Shown here one piece after another: positions 8,063 through 17,413 of a DNA stretch of 64,000 nt (position 1 is the first letter of the stretch; each line of letters begins with the position of its first letter). This DNA comes from Roseibium sp. Sym1. GTDB taxonomy: Bacteria > Pseudomonadota > Alphaproteobacteria > Rhizobiales > Stappiaceae. Below the pieces are notes generated by a model that made no database searches, was not told where the DNA came from, and was given only the letters and a program-made list of their open reading frames with translations. The translations under genes were made by a program, and so were the position numbers. The stretch spans positions 3,074,501 through 3,138,500 of the forward strand of contig NZ_CP114786.1 of assembly GCF_027359675.1 (NCBI RefSeq), read 5' to 3'.

Positions 8063-10012
8063 ATGTCGGACGTTCAAGCGACATACCGCCGAGGCACGGG
8101 CCTTCCCGGGCCGAACGGGGCGACGACCAGGACGGCCGAGCGGGTCGATGACGCGTTCTTCCGTCCGGTTTTTACCGGTCGGCGGATGTGGCTGAACCGG
8201 ATCGGCATAGCCGTCTGGATCGCAAGTCTCTTCTTTTTCTGGCAGTGGTGGTTCGATCCGCAACATGTTGCTTCCGTCAGCCGTTACGTCTTGGTGACGG
8301 TCGTCCTGCTGTGGGTCACGCTGATACCGGTCTATTTTGTTGTCATCTTCTCACGTGCGCGTATTCCTGTGGAACCGGCGTCGGTGCCGAGCAATGCGCG
8401 GGTGGCCATGATCGTGACCAAGGCCCCCTCCGAGCCCCTGTCCGTCGTGAAGCAGACCTTGAAGGCGGCGCTTGCCCAGAAGGGTGTGGCGCACGACACG
8501 TGGCTCGCCGACGAGGATCCGACACCGGAAACCCTGAGCTGGTGCGCTGAACACGGCATCCGCGTCTCGACGCGGCGCGGCGTGAAGGACTATCATCGGC
8601 CGGACTGGCCGCGCCGGACCCGGTGCAAGGAAGGCAACCTTGCCTATTTCTACGATCACTACGGCTACGAGAACTATGACTTCGTCAGCCAGTTCGATGC
8701 GGACCACGCACCCGATCCGGAGTATCTCAGGCATGCCGTCGCGCCGTTTCGCGATCCGTCGGTCGGATATGTGTCCGCACCCAGCATCTGCGATACGAAT
8801 GCGGACCTCAGCTGGGCGGCACGGGGCCGGCTTTTCGTGGAAGCGAGCATGCACGGAGCGCTGCAAACCGGCTACAATTCCGGCTGGGCGCCATTGTGCA
8901 TCGGATCGCATTACACGGTCCGCACCGCAGCCCTGAAACAGGTCGGCGGGCTGGGGCCGGAACTGGCCGAAGACCATTCGACCACCTTGCTCATGAATGC
9001 AGGCGGATGGCGCGGCGTTCATGCCGTCGATGCGATCGCGCATGGCGAAGGTCCGGAAACCTTCGCCGACCTGGCCGTCCAGGAGTTCCAGTGGTCCCGG
9101 AGCCTGGTCACCATCTTGCTGAAATACTCGCCCGACTATGTGCCGAACCTGTCAGGGCGCATCCGGTTCCAGTTTCTGTTCTCGCAGATGTGGTACCCGC
9201 TGTTCTCGGTGATGATGGCGCTGATGTTTTTCCTGCCCATCTACGCACTCCTGTCCGGCGAGAAATTCGCCAATGTGACCTTTCTCGAGTTTCAGCTTCA
9301 TGTACTCCCGGTCGGCCTGGCCCTGATCTTTCTTGCCTATTTCTGGCGGTCCACGGGGCTGTTCCGCCCGCGCGACGCCAGGATCATCAGCTGGGAGGGC
9401 ATGGCCTTCATGTTCCTGCGCTGGCCGTGGTCGCTGCTCGGTGCTCTTGCCGCGCTCTGGGATGTCGCGACCGGGCAGAAGCGCGATTTCAAGATCACTC
9501 CGAAAGGCGGATCCCACAAGGAAGGCCTGTCCTTCCTGTTCCTGGCGCCCTATGTCGTGCTGGCCCTGGCTGCCGGAGGCACCGCGCTGGTTGTCAGGGA
9601 ACCCGGAACAGCGGCGGGCTTCTATCTCTACAATCTCGTGAATGCCGCAGCCTATTGTGTGCTGCTTGTTGTCATTTTGATGCGGCACGGCCGCGAGAAT
9701 GGTACCGCAGTGGTCTCTTTCGACCGGAGCGGTTTGGCCGGTGTGTTCTGCCTGTTCCTGATTGCGGGCGTCGTTGGCGGAGCCACTTACCAGCACTCGG
9801 CCAAGGGCGTTTCGGCCATGATGACCGGGGTCAGTGCCTTCTCACTGACCGAAACAGTGTTCGGCTTTGCCGGGGCCGGTCAGGGCTCGGGGCGGACGAT
9901 CATACGCTACCGGGTCGAATGGCGCGGGTTCGGGCAGGCCGAAACGCAGACCGTGCCCATGGACGTCGCGCCGCCCGGGCAGGGACGCACTTCACTTGAT
10001 TCAAAACAATGA
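8063..10012 (+). CDS. processive GT2 polysaccharide synthase (cellulose synthase-like)
   Basis: Membrane glycosyltransferase family 2 of 649 aa. Two N-terminal helices (about 44-66 and 73-97) precede a cytosolic catalytic domain with Asp150/Asp152, the DAD motif at 212-214, Glu303-Asp304 (TED equivalent) and Q340xxQW344 (QxxRW class). At least five further helices follow from about residue 375. The layout is that of processive BcsA-like synthases that extrude the chain, but no PilZ domain is present. With UXS before it and GH26-like hydrolases after it, it should make an exported glycan that may contain xylose or galactose-derived residues. The polymer is not identifiable from sequence. Confidence 0.85.
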   Translation: MSDVQATYRRGTGLPGPNGATTRTAERVDDAFFRPVFTGRRMWLNRIGIAVWIASLFFFWQWWFDPQHVASVSRYVLVTVVLLWVTLIPVYFVVIFSRARIPVEPASVPSNARVAMIVTKAPSEPLSVVKQTLKAALAQKGVAHDTWLADEDPTPETLSWCAEHGIRVSTRRGVKDYHRPDWPRRTRCKEGNLAYFYDHYGYENYDFVSQFDADHAPDPEYLRHAVAPFRDPSVGYVSAPSICDTNADLSWAARGRLFVEASMHGALQTGYNSGWAPLCIGSHYTVRTAALKQVGGLGPELAEDHSTTLLMNAGGWRGVHAVDAIAHGEGPETFADLAVQEFQWSRSLVTILLKYSPDYVPNLSGRIRFQFLFSQMWYPLFSVMMALMFFLPIYALLSGEKFANVTFLEFQLHVLPVGLALIFLAYFWRSTGLFRPRDARIISWEGMAFMFLRWPWSLLGALAALWDVATGQKRDFKITPKGGSHKEGLSFLFLAPYVVLALAAGGTALVVREPGTAAGFYLYNLVNAAAYCVLLVVILMRHGRENGTAVVSFDRSGLAGVFCLFLIAGVVGGATYQHSAKGVSAMMTGVSAFSLTETVFGFAGAGQGSGRTIIRYRVEWRGFGQAETQTVPMDVAPPGQGRTSLDSKQ

Positions 10013-10132
10013 AATCACCGCCGCGGTAGGCACACTTGGAATTGCCGGTACAGAAAGCGCAGGGACGCGTTCAGCCGGATCAGTTTCGGCGGTGTCAAAA
10101 CTCCGCAGCGGTTCGACGAGAGGCGTAAGCAG

Positions 10133-11107
10133 ATGGTGAGCCAACATCCAAGACTATCCAGGCGGCAACTTCTGGTAACAGGGGCCGCGGCCGCCGCGAC
10201 CGCCGGCATGGGGGTGCCGGCCGCGCGCGCGCAAACCGTTGTTGAAGGCCGGGATCTGAGAAAAGACAAACGGCCCGTGCTTTATCCGGACGGCCCCAAG
10301 TTCGGGTGTTACGACCCTTATGGTGACTTCACCGACGACCGCCGGGTTGCGACCGAACACCTGTTCCTGCCCTGGGAAGATGTCGATCTGGCGGGTCTGC
10401 CCGAAGCCGACGCCTATGCGCTTGAGCGAAACCGCAAGATCCTGGTGACCATCGAGCCCTGGTCCTGGGCCCTGGACTGGAACGTTTCCCAGGGGCAGCT
10501 TCGCGATCTGATCATTTCCGGTCAAAGGGATGCCAACCTGAGGGCGATCCTGAGTGTCTTGCAGGGGTTCCAAAGCCCGATCACGATCCGCTGGGCCCAG
10601 GAAATGGACAACCCCTTTATCCGGTTTCCGTGGTCCAAATGGGCACCGGAAGACTATATCGCCGCGTTCCGGCGGGTTTCCGCGATCGTGCGGGAAATGC
10701 TGCCGGGAGCGCAGATGATGTGGTCCCCGAGGGGGGAAAAGGATCTGCAGGATTATTATCCAGGCGATGAACATCTGGATCTGGTCGGTCTGACCGTTCT
10801 CGGGCTGGAGCGCTATGACGAGATCGAATATGGTGCAACGAGAAGTTTTGCCGAGTCGGTGCAACAGGGCTACGAACTGACGGTGGACTACGGAAAACCC
10901 ATCTGGGTGGCCGAACTCGCCTACGAAGGTGGCCTGGATTACGTGCGTGACTGGGTGATGGAGGCGGACCTGAACTACCCGGAATATCCGGAGCTCAAGG
11001 AAGTCGTCTATTTCAATGACAAGGAAGTCTGGGAATGGCCTTACGGACTGGGTCTGCCGGACTGGCGGGTGATCCGGGATCGTCCCTCCTATCCCAACAG
11101 ACGCTAG
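10133..11107 (+). CDS. exported GH26-like glycoside hydrolase, Tat leader
   Basis: Secreted protein of 324 aa with a twin-arginine leader (SRRQLLVTG at 9-17, cleavage probably after ARA near 33). The body resembles GH26 (beta-mannanase, lichenase, beta-1,3-xylanase clan GH-A): RWAQEMDNP supplies a likely acid/base Glu157 and IWVAELAYEG the likely nucleophile Glu261. The typical His before the acid/base Glu is replaced by Gln. It probably trims or releases the glycan made by the upstream synthase, as BcsZ does for cellulose. It is paralogous to the minus-strand gene at 11679-12662. Confidence 0.78.
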   Translation: MVSQHPRLSRRQLLVTGAAAAATAGMGVPAARAQTVVEGRDLRKDKRPVLYPDGPKFGCYDPYGDFTDDRRVATEHLFLPWEDVDLAGLPEADAYALERNRKILVTIEPWSWALDWNVSQGQLRDLIISGQRDANLRAILSVLQGFQSPITIRWAQEMDNPFIRFPWSKWAPEDYIAAFRRVSAIVREMLPGAQMMWSPRGEKDLQDYYPGDEHLDLVGLTVLGLERYDEIEYGATRSFAESVQQGYELTVDYGKPIWVAELAYEGGLDYVRDWVMEADLNYPEYPELKEVVYFNDKEVWEWPYGLGLPDWRVIRDRPSYPNRR

Positions 11108-11120
11108 AGGACCAACCGGA

Positions 11121-11714
11121 ATGTTCAAATCGCTGACACGCGCCTTGGGTCTTGCGGTTCTTCTTTGCGCTGGCGGAGCAGTTCAGGCTGCCGAAAAGGT
11201 CGAGGACGAGAAAGACCCCGTTACCCTTGCGGCGGAAAGCGCCCGGCCGATGACCGTCGACGAACTCTTCCGCATCTACAACAACAGGACCTGGATCTGG
11301 GAGGACGGGGCCGGCTATTTCCAGGCCCACAAACGGCGCTTCATTTCCTGGGTCAGACGCGGCCGAACCGCCTCCTTCGGCGACGGCAACTGGTTCATGA
11401 CCCAGGATGGGAGGATCTGCTTCCGGGCGAAATGGCACGCCACGGACGGCGCGGCCATTGCGACGACGTGTTTTCAGCATCGCACGGATGGCAGGAACAA
11501 CTACCAGCGCAGCTGGCCGGACGGGGAGTGGTACATTTTCGCGCACACGCCCCGCAGGAGCGGCGACGAGATCAACAAGCTGAAAGCGGGAGACCAGGTC
11601 ACGGCCAGCTTCGAGCGCAACAGACAATACATCGCCGAAAACGGTGTGCCGCAGGACTTCTGCTCGAGAAGGGACCCCTTAGTAAAAGCCTTTTGCAGCC
11701 TGTTTGGCGGTTGA
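11121..11714 (+). CDS. DUF995 family secreted protein
   Basis: Exported protein of 197 aa with a signal peptide (residues 1-23, ending VQA) and a DUF995-type body: TVDELFRIYNNRTWIWEDGAGYF near 48-70, then a beta-rich segment with GRICFRAKW and paired cysteines (TTCFQH, DFCSRRD, AFCSLFG). DUF995 has no settled function and is common in Rhizobiales-type genomes. It starts 13 bases after the first GH26-like gene, so it belongs to the same transcript. Its last 36 bases overlap the end of the convergent second GH26-like gene. Confidence 0.75.
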   Translation: MFKSLTRALGLAVLLCAGGAVQAAEKVEDEKDPVTLAAESARPMTVDELFRIYNNRTWIWEDGAGYFQAHKRRFISWVRRGRTASFGDGNWFMTQDGRICFRAKWHATDGAAIATTCFQHRTDGRNNYQRSWPDGEWYIFAHTPRRSGDEINKLKAGDQVTASFERNRQYIAENGVPQDFCSRRDPLVKAFCSLFGG

Positions 11715-12662
11715 GAACCAGCTGGAGGCTCCCGGAAGCCTCCAGTCTGGAGAACCAAGGCCGAGGGGCCAGTAATGGGGCTCCTTGTCGTTGAAATAGA
11801 CAATCGCGCGCAGTTGCCGGAAATGCTCAGACGAGGACACGGTCTCAAACAGGTTCGAGAACCAGTTTTCGCGGTAGTCCGATTTACCGGAAACGCCAAG
11901 TTCCGCGATGATCACGGGCTTTCCGAACTGAGCGACGCGGTCGTATTTCTCGGTGAATGTGGAACTGAAATCGCGCCAGCCGCCGTAGTATTTCTCGTCC
12001 ATCTTCTCCAGGCCCCAGAGCGATACGCCGACAAGGTCCACGACGTCGTCGCCGGGATAGTAATCAGCCAGGTTCTTCTCTCCTTTCGGAGACCAGACGA
12101 AGGAAACATTTTGCGCGACGGACTTGCAACTGCCGACAAAGTGGCGGAAGGCGGACTTGAAGCCTTCATTGTCCTTTCGCGCCCAGGGATAGCGGCCGGT
12201 CGGGTCCTCCATTTCATGACCCCAGCGCACCAGCACCGACCCGTCGAAACCGGCCAGTTCGCTGCAGACACGGGTGATTTCCTTCCGGAATTTTCCCGAG
12301 ACGATGTCCTTGAAAAGGTGTTCGCCGCCGTCGCGCCAGTTGACTGCACGGGTATAGGGTTCGACCGTGACCATCATCTTGCGGGCATGCTGCGATGCGT
12401 AGTCGAGACGGCTGCGCAGGGCATCGACATCCAGAGCCTGCCAGTAGACGAACATGTGTTCGATATCGACGTCCCGCTCACCCTTGAAGGCCGAGTGGGG
12501 GTCATAGACACCGAAGGACATGCCGTTCCTGTCGAGAGCCTCGACAAAGGATTCCGCAGACCCGGACTGACCGGGGGCCTGTCCTGCCGTTTCCTTTGCC
12601 TGTGCCGGCCCATGGAGCGCCAGCGGCAGAAGAAGGGTCAGAATACTGCCTACTGTTCGCAT
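11679..12662 (-). CDS. second exported GH26-like glycoside hydrolase
   Basis: Exported protein of 327 aa, paralogous to the hydrolase at 10133-11107 but on the opposite strand. The start at 12662 has AAAGGGG five bases upstream and a signal peptide (residues 1-22, ending AQA). Putative catalytic residues are Glu150 in RWGHEMEDP, where the GH26-typical His is kept, and Glu254 in IIAELGVSG. The shared VWSPKGEKNLADYYPGDD block matches the paralog. Keeping two diverged copies around one synthase suggests two cleavage specificities or two regulatory modes. Its 3' end overlaps the DUF995 gene, so antisense transcription there is possible. Confidence 0.78.
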   Translation of the reverse strand: MRTVGSILTLLLPLALHGPAQAKETAGQAPGQSGSAESFVEALDRNGMSFGVYDPHSAFKGERDVDIEHMFVYWQALDVDALRSRLDYASQHARKMMVTVEPYTRAVNWRDGGEHLFKDIVSGKFRKEITRVCSELAGFDGSVLVRWGHEMEDPTGRYPWARKDNEGFKSAFRHFVGSCKSVAQNVSFVWSPKGEKNLADYYPGDDVVDLVGVSLWGLEKMDEKYYGGWRDFSSTFTEKYDRVAQFGKPVIIAELGVSGKSDYRENWFSNLFETVSSSEHFRQLRAIVYFNDKEPHYWPLGLGSPDWRLPGASSWFSTAKQAAKGFY

Positions 12663-12887
12663 GCGAGCCCCTTTGATCGACTGTCCTGGCTGCGTCTTGC
12701 CTGTCTTCACCGACGCGCCATTACCCTATGTGGGAATTTCTCCGGCAGCGATCAAGCAAATCGTCCGGTTCCCGGGCGGGGGGTATCGTCGAAACCGAAT
12801 TAGTTCAGAGGATATTTAACAAGTCGGAAAGAAGTCCGGTTCAATCGAAATGTCAGCAAAGCTCTGACAGTGACAGGATCCAGAAAA

Positions 12888-13871
12888 ATGCAATGCGACA
12901 ACAGGACGGTACTGGTTGCGGGCGGGGCCGGCTATATCGGCGCCCACGCCTGCAAGGCCCTGAAGCAGGCCGGGTATACGCCGGTGGTCTATGACAACCT
13001 GGTGACGGGACATCGGTATGCCGTCAAGTGGGGCGCATTCGAACATGGTGACATTCTGGACCGCCGCCGGCTCGACGAGGTGATGCGCAAGCATGCGCCG
13101 GGCGCCGTGCTGCACTTCGCCGCTTATGCCTATGTAGGGGAATCGGTGGAGGATCCCGGGAAATATCATCGCAACAATGTTGCGGGCAGCCTGTCTCTGC
13201 TGGAAGCCTGCCGCGACCACGGCATTCCCCATTTCGTGTTTTCAAGCAGCTGCGCCGTCTACGGAGTGCCCGAGCAGGTTCCGATAAACGAGCAAACGCC
13301 GTCCTGTCCGATCAATCCCTACGGCTGGACCAAGTTCCATGTCGAGCAGATGCTGAAGGATTTCAGCGCGGCGCATGATCTTTCCTTCATGGCCTTGCGA
13401 TACTTCAATGCCGCGGGAGCCGACCCGGAGGCCGAGATTGGCGAGGATCATGACCCCGAGACCCGGATCATCCCCCTGGCGATCCGGGCAAGCGAACCGT
13501 CCGGGCAGGTCTTCAAGGTGTTCGGAACCGACTACGACACGCCCGACGGGACCTGTATCCGGGATTACATACATGTGTCCGATCTTGCAGATGCGCATGT
13601 GCGTGCCTTGCAGGCGCTTCAGGACGGCGGAGGCTCTGCCTGCCTGAATCTCGGCACGGGCGAGGGAGCCTCGGTCCTGCAGGTTGCCCGTGCAGTGGAA
13701 GACGTCACGGGACGGGATGTGCGGCTGGAGTTTGCCGAAAGGCGGCCCGGGGACCCTGCCGTGCTTGTTGCCGATGCCGGTCGGGCCAAGGAGCGTCTGG
13801 GCTGGCAGCCGCGCTTCCGCGATCTGGCCGACATTGTCCGGACTGCCTATCGCTGGCATGGTACAAAGTGA
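12888..13871 (+). CDS. galE: UDP-glucose 4-epimerase
   Basis: Cytosolic epimerase of 327 aa interconverting UDP-glucose and UDP-galactose. GGAGYIG near 12-18, the serine-rich SSSCAVYG segment and the catalytic NPYGWTK are all typical of GalE. The frame opens at a GTG at 12870, but ATG 12888 gives the usual N-terminus and has AGGAT upstream. It lies divergent from the second GH26-like gene across a 225-bp gap that must hold both promoters. It would provide UDP-galactose to the polysaccharide locus, though a housekeeping role is possible. Confidence 0.92.
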   Translation: MQCDNRTVLVAGGAGYIGAHACKALKQAGYTPVVYDNLVTGHRYAVKWGAFEHGDILDRRRLDEVMRKHAPGAVLHFAAYAYVGESVEDPGKYHRNNVAGSLSLLEACRDHGIPHFVFSSSCAVYGVPEQVPINEQTPSCPINPYGWTKFHVEQMLKDFSAAHDLSFMALRYFNAAGADPEAEIGEDHDPETRIIPLAIRASEPSGQVFKVFGTDYDTPDGTCIRDYIHVSDLADAHVRALQALQDGGGSACLNLGTGEGASVLQVARAVEDVTGRDVRLEFAERRPGDPAVLVADAGRAKERLGWQPRFRDLADIVRTAYRWHGTK

Positions 13872-13984
13872 CGCAGCGAAATGTTTTGTGCATTATGCCG
13901 GAAATTTCGAACTATTGAAAATAGGCTTTGTTAATCTCTGGGGAGGACCATGAACGGGTCATCTTCAAAAGGAGCTTGCGACCG

Positions 13985-14269
13985 ATGAAATCTATCAAGA
14001 TCAAGAGTGAACGCTCCGGTTCGCCTGCCACCAAGAGATCCGTATCGATGGTCTGCGCGTTGAGTATCGGCCTTCTTGTCGGTGCCGCACCGACCAGCGC
14101 TCTCGCTGAATCGGGTGTGAACAAGGGCGTCAATGTCGGCACCGTGCTGCGCAAACTTGCGAAGAAACCGACCAAGGCCCGCTACGCGACCAACGCTCGG
14201 TCACCCTATGTCTGCACATTCACGGGTTTCGGCAAAAAGGGCGGCTGTTACCGCCGGGCCAGTCAGTAA
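13985..14269 (+). CDS. small exported protein, unknown function
   Basis: Predicted 94-aa protein; I do not recognise a family. A long basic N-region followed by a hydrophobic stretch (about 20-40, MVCALSIGLLVGAAPTSALA) looks like a signal peptide. The mature part is about 55 residues, strongly basic, and ends with two cysteines in a CTFTGFGKKGGC pattern. AGGAGC upstream supports the ATG at 13985 over the earlier in-frame start at 13928. It follows galE by 113 bases and is closed by the terminator at 14341-14372. Confidence 0.6.
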   Translation: MKSIKIKSERSGSPATKRSVSMVCALSIGLLVGAAPTSALAESGVNKGVNVGTVLRKLAKKPTKARYATNARSPYVCTFTGFGKKGGCYRRASQ

Positions 14270-14340
14270 TCACCAGGCGTTTTCGCGATCAGGCGGCTGA
14301 CAGGCGCACTGTTCGCACTGTTCTCGATTTTCATGGAACA

Positions 14341-14372
14341 TTGCCCCGGCAGACAGGTGTCTTCCGGGGCAA
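14341..14372. terminator. bidirectional terminator between convergent genes
   Basis: TTGCCCCGG (14341-14349) and CCGGGGCAA (14364-14372) form a perfect 9-bp stem, followed by TTTCATT on the plus strand. It separates the small exported protein from the convergent flavoprotein gene and can serve both. Confidence 0.7.
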
Positions 14373-14378
14373 TTTCAT

Positions 14379-16940
14379 TCAGGACCGAGGTTTCAGGTTT
14401 TCCGGGTCGTAGAGCGGCGCGTAGCCGACACCGGCGACCTCGACCGGATAGGTCTCGGAGAAATACTCCACGTTCAGCTTGCGGCCGACTTCGCAATAGT
14501 CCTGCGGCAGATAGGCGAGAATGATGTTCTTGCCGATCGTCGGGCCGTAGGCGACCGAGGTCGTATAGGAAATGCGCCCCAGGCTGTCGACGAGGGTCTT
14601 GCCGGTGTCCGGATCCTGAACCGGCATGGTGCCGACCGGATAGCGCCTGACACCGCTGGCGTCGGTGTTTTCCTGCATCACCAGGGTGCACAGCATGGCC
14701 GGCTGCTTGTCGCGGGCGCGGTATTCCAGGTGCTTGGCCTTGCCCCGGAAATCGGCTTCCTTGACCTTCGGACGGGCCAGATCCGCCTCGTAGAGATTGT
14801 ACTGGGTCAGAAGGTCCGCGTTCTGCAGGCGCAGGGACTTTTCCAGGCGGCGGGAGTTGGCGTAGGTTTCCACGCCGACAGCCATGACGCCGATGCCGCG
14901 CAGGGCATCCCAGACGGCGAGGCCGTCCTCGTATTTCATGTGCAGTTCCCAACCCTGCTCGCCGACATAGGACAGGCGCAGCGCCATCACCGACTTGCCC
15001 GCGATCTCGATCTGGCGGATCGCCGCGAACGGGAAGTTTTCCGGATCGAGACCGGCCGGGTCCGCGACCACCTTCTTCAGGTTCTCGCGGGCGTTCGGGC
15101 CCCAGATGCCGATGGTGGTGAACTTCTCGCTGACATCGGTGACGGTGACGTCGAAGCCCTTGTCGGCGGCCATGCGCTTGACATAGTGGTAGTCGCGCGG
15201 GCCGGCATCGGCGCCGTCGACGATGCGGCAGCGGTCTTCCATGCGGAACACGGTCAGGTCGGCGCGCACATTGCCCTCGTCGTCGAGGAAGTGGGTGTAG
15301 ATGCCCTTGCCGACGTTGTTGTCGCCGCCGATCTTGGCCGCGCACAGCCATTCCAGCAGCTCGACATGGTCCGGGCCCTCGACGTCGAACATGTAGAAAT
15401 GCGACAGGTTGATGAGGCCGCAATCCTCGCTCAGCGCGAGCTGCTCGGCATTGGAGACGCGCCAGAAGTGGCGGTTGTCCCACTCGTTCTCGCGCACCGG
15501 CACCTGGTCACCGTATTTTTCAAGGAGGGGCTCGTTGGCCGCGTAGCCATGCGCACGTTCCCAACCGCCCAGCTCCATGAAATAGCCGCCAAGCTCGACT
15601 TCGCGCTCATAGAAGGGCGAGCGCTTGACGCCACGGCTGGAGACATAGGGCTCGCGCGGATGGACCGCCGGGAAATAGATCTTCTGCGCCGCTTCGTAGC
15701 AGCGGTTCTCGATATATTCCTCGGTCATCTGATGTGCGTAGAAACGCGAATAGTCGATGGCCGCGTGGTCAATTTCGGTGCGTCCGTCGGTGATCCAGTC
15801 GGCGATCAGCTTGCCGTAGCCCGGGCCGTCCTTGACCCAGATGGCGACGCAGTACCAAAGGCCGCGCACCTTCTGGCTTTCGCCGCAGGACGGACCGCCG
15901 GAGGCGGAAACCTGGAGCAGGCCGTTGAAGGAATGGCCTTCGTTGTAGCCGATCTCGCCAAGGATCGGCGTCAGTTCCATGGCGCGTTCCAGCGGCTCCA
16001 TGACCTGTTCCATTTCCAGGTCGCGTTGCGAGGGTGACAGGCGGGCCTGATCCTTTTCCAGAATGTCGCGCGGATGGCACATGCGCGGTTCGTTGGGCTC
16101 ATAGTAGCCCCATTCGATCTGGCCGCCTTCGGTGGTCTTCGGGTCGCCGGTGTCGCGCATATAGGCGGAGTTGCCCTGGTCGCGCATCAGCGGGAAGCCA
16201 ATATCCTTGCCGGTGCCCTCGAACTCGTTGTACGGGCCGAAGAAGGTCAGCGGGTGGTCGACCGGCATGACGGGCAGGTCTTCGCCGACCATCTCGGCGA
16301 TCAGGCGACCCCAGAGGCCGGCGCAGACGATGACATGATCCGCCATGATCGTGCCGCGATGGGTCTTGACGCCCTTGATGTGGCCGTCCTCGACGATGAG
16401 AGACTGGGCGGGCGTGTTGGCAAAGGCTTTCAGCTTGCCGCTCTTCTCGCCTTCGTCGACCAGCTTGCCGGCAACGGTCTGCGAGCGTGGAATGACGAGG
16501 CCCGCATCCGGATCCCACATGCCGCCCTGGACCATGTCCTCCTCGATCAGCGGGAACTTTTCCTTGATCTCTGCGGGTTCGACCAGGCGCACGTTGGTGC
16601 CGAAGGCCTTGCCGGAAGTCACCTTGCGCTTGATTTCCTCCATCCAGGCATCGTCGCCGGTCCGGGCGACTTCCAGGCCGCCGACGCGGGCGTAATGGCC
16701 CATCTTGTCGAAGAACTCGATGGAATATTGCGTGGTCCAGACCGACAGGTAGTCGTGGCTGGTGGTGTAGCAGAAGTCGGAGGCGTGGGCCGTCGAGCCG
16801 ATGTCGGTCGGAATGCCCGACTTGTCGATGCCGACAATGTCGGTCCAGCCGCGCTCGATCAGGTGATGTGCGACCGAGGCGCCGACAATGCCGCCCAGAC
16901 CGACGATGACAATTTGTGCCTTGTCAGGAAATGCTGACAT
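14379..16940 (-). CDS. dimethylglycine/sarcosine dehydrogenase-like flavoprotein with GcvT domain
   Basis: Two-domain enzyme of 853 aa. The N-terminal DAO-type FAD domain has a dinucleotide motif near 11-24 (VIVGLGGIVGAS) and GSTAHAS near 47-53, where the His matches the residue that carries covalent FAD in dimethylglycine dehydrogenase, although the usual Trp before it is Ala. The C-terminal half is an aminomethyltransferase/GcvT folate-binding region including VGEQGWELH. Such enzymes demethylate N-methyl amines and pass the one-carbon unit to tetrahydrofolate. Substrate is uncertain: dimethylglycine, sarcosine or a related osmolyte. It stands alone on the minus strand with AAGGA before the ATG. 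Confidence 0.8.
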   Translation of the reverse strand: MSAFPDKAQIVIVGLGGIVGASVAHHLIERGWTDIVGIDKSGIPTDIGSTAHASDFCYTTSHDYLSVWTTQYSIEFFDKMGHYARVGGLEVARTGDDAWMEEIKRKVTSGKAFGTNVRLVEPAEIKEKFPLIEEDMVQGGMWDPDAGLVIPRSQTVAGKLVDEGEKSGKLKAFANTPAQSLIVEDGHIKGVKTHRGTIMADHVIVCAGLWGRLIAEMVGEDLPVMPVDHPLTFFGPYNEFEGTGKDIGFPLMRDQGNSAYMRDTGDPKTTEGGQIEWGYYEPNEPRMCHPRDILEKDQARLSPSQRDLEMEQVMEPLERAMELTPILGEIGYNEGHSFNGLLQVSASGGPSCGESQKVRGLWYCVAIWVKDGPGYGKLIADWITDGRTEIDHAAIDYSRFYAHQMTEEYIENRCYEAAQKIYFPAVHPREPYVSSRGVKRSPFYEREVELGGYFMELGGWERAHGYAANEPLLEKYGDQVPVRENEWDNRHFWRVSNAEQLALSEDCGLINLSHFYMFDVEGPDHVELLEWLCAAKIGGDNNVGKGIYTHFLDDEGNVRADLTVFRMEDRCRIVDGADAGPRDYHYVKRMAADKGFDVTVTDVSEKFTTIGIWGPNARENLKKVVADPAGLDPENFPFAAIRQIEIAGKSVMALRLSYVGEQGWELHMKYEDGLAVWDALRGIGVMAVGVETYANSRRLEKSLRLQNADLLTQYNLYEADLARPKVKEADFRGKAKHLEYRARDKQPAMLCTLVMQENTDASGVRRYPVGTMPVQDPDTGKTLVDSLGRISYTTSVAYGPTIGKNIILAYLPQDYCEVGRKLNVEYFSETYPVEVAGVGYAPLYDPENLKPRS

Positions 16941-17413
16941 GTCTCATTCCTTTTCCATCAACCGGACGCGAGATCCTATCGTCCCGCCTCTGTCGTGTCT
17001 TCGAAACCCCGCGGCGGGCATGCCGGACCCGGTATCGGTCCTGCCGTCGGCGCGTGCTCCGAAATTCCATGTGTTGACGGCAGTATCGCGACTGAAAGCG
17101 GGGCCAAATAGCGTAATTGCGTCATGACGGCATAATCGCCACGACACCGGCCTGAAATCGCATCGGCAAATTGCTGGAGGTCGGTGCCGCAGGGTGCGTG
17201 ACCCGCCTTCGCGGAACGTATCCATTGTAACAGATGTGTCAGGCGTTCGCGCTGGGCAGGCGGCTCCGATACAATCCTTACAGTTTTGCCTCTAAGACAA
17301 CGTCCGGCGGATACGTCCGGTAGCGATCTTCTGTGCAGTGGGCGCCAGGTTTTTGCCTGGCAGCACCCAATTCGATCTCGGCTATTGGCCGCCAGACACA
17401 GAGGACAAACGAC
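16941..17413. other. 473-bp divergent intergenic region
   Basis: Gap between the starts of the flavoprotein gene (minus) and the RTX gene (plus); it must contain promoters for both. I saw no convincing ORF, riboswitch, tRNA or strong palindrome. The only clear site is GAGGA just before the RTX start at 17414. Confidence 0.5.
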
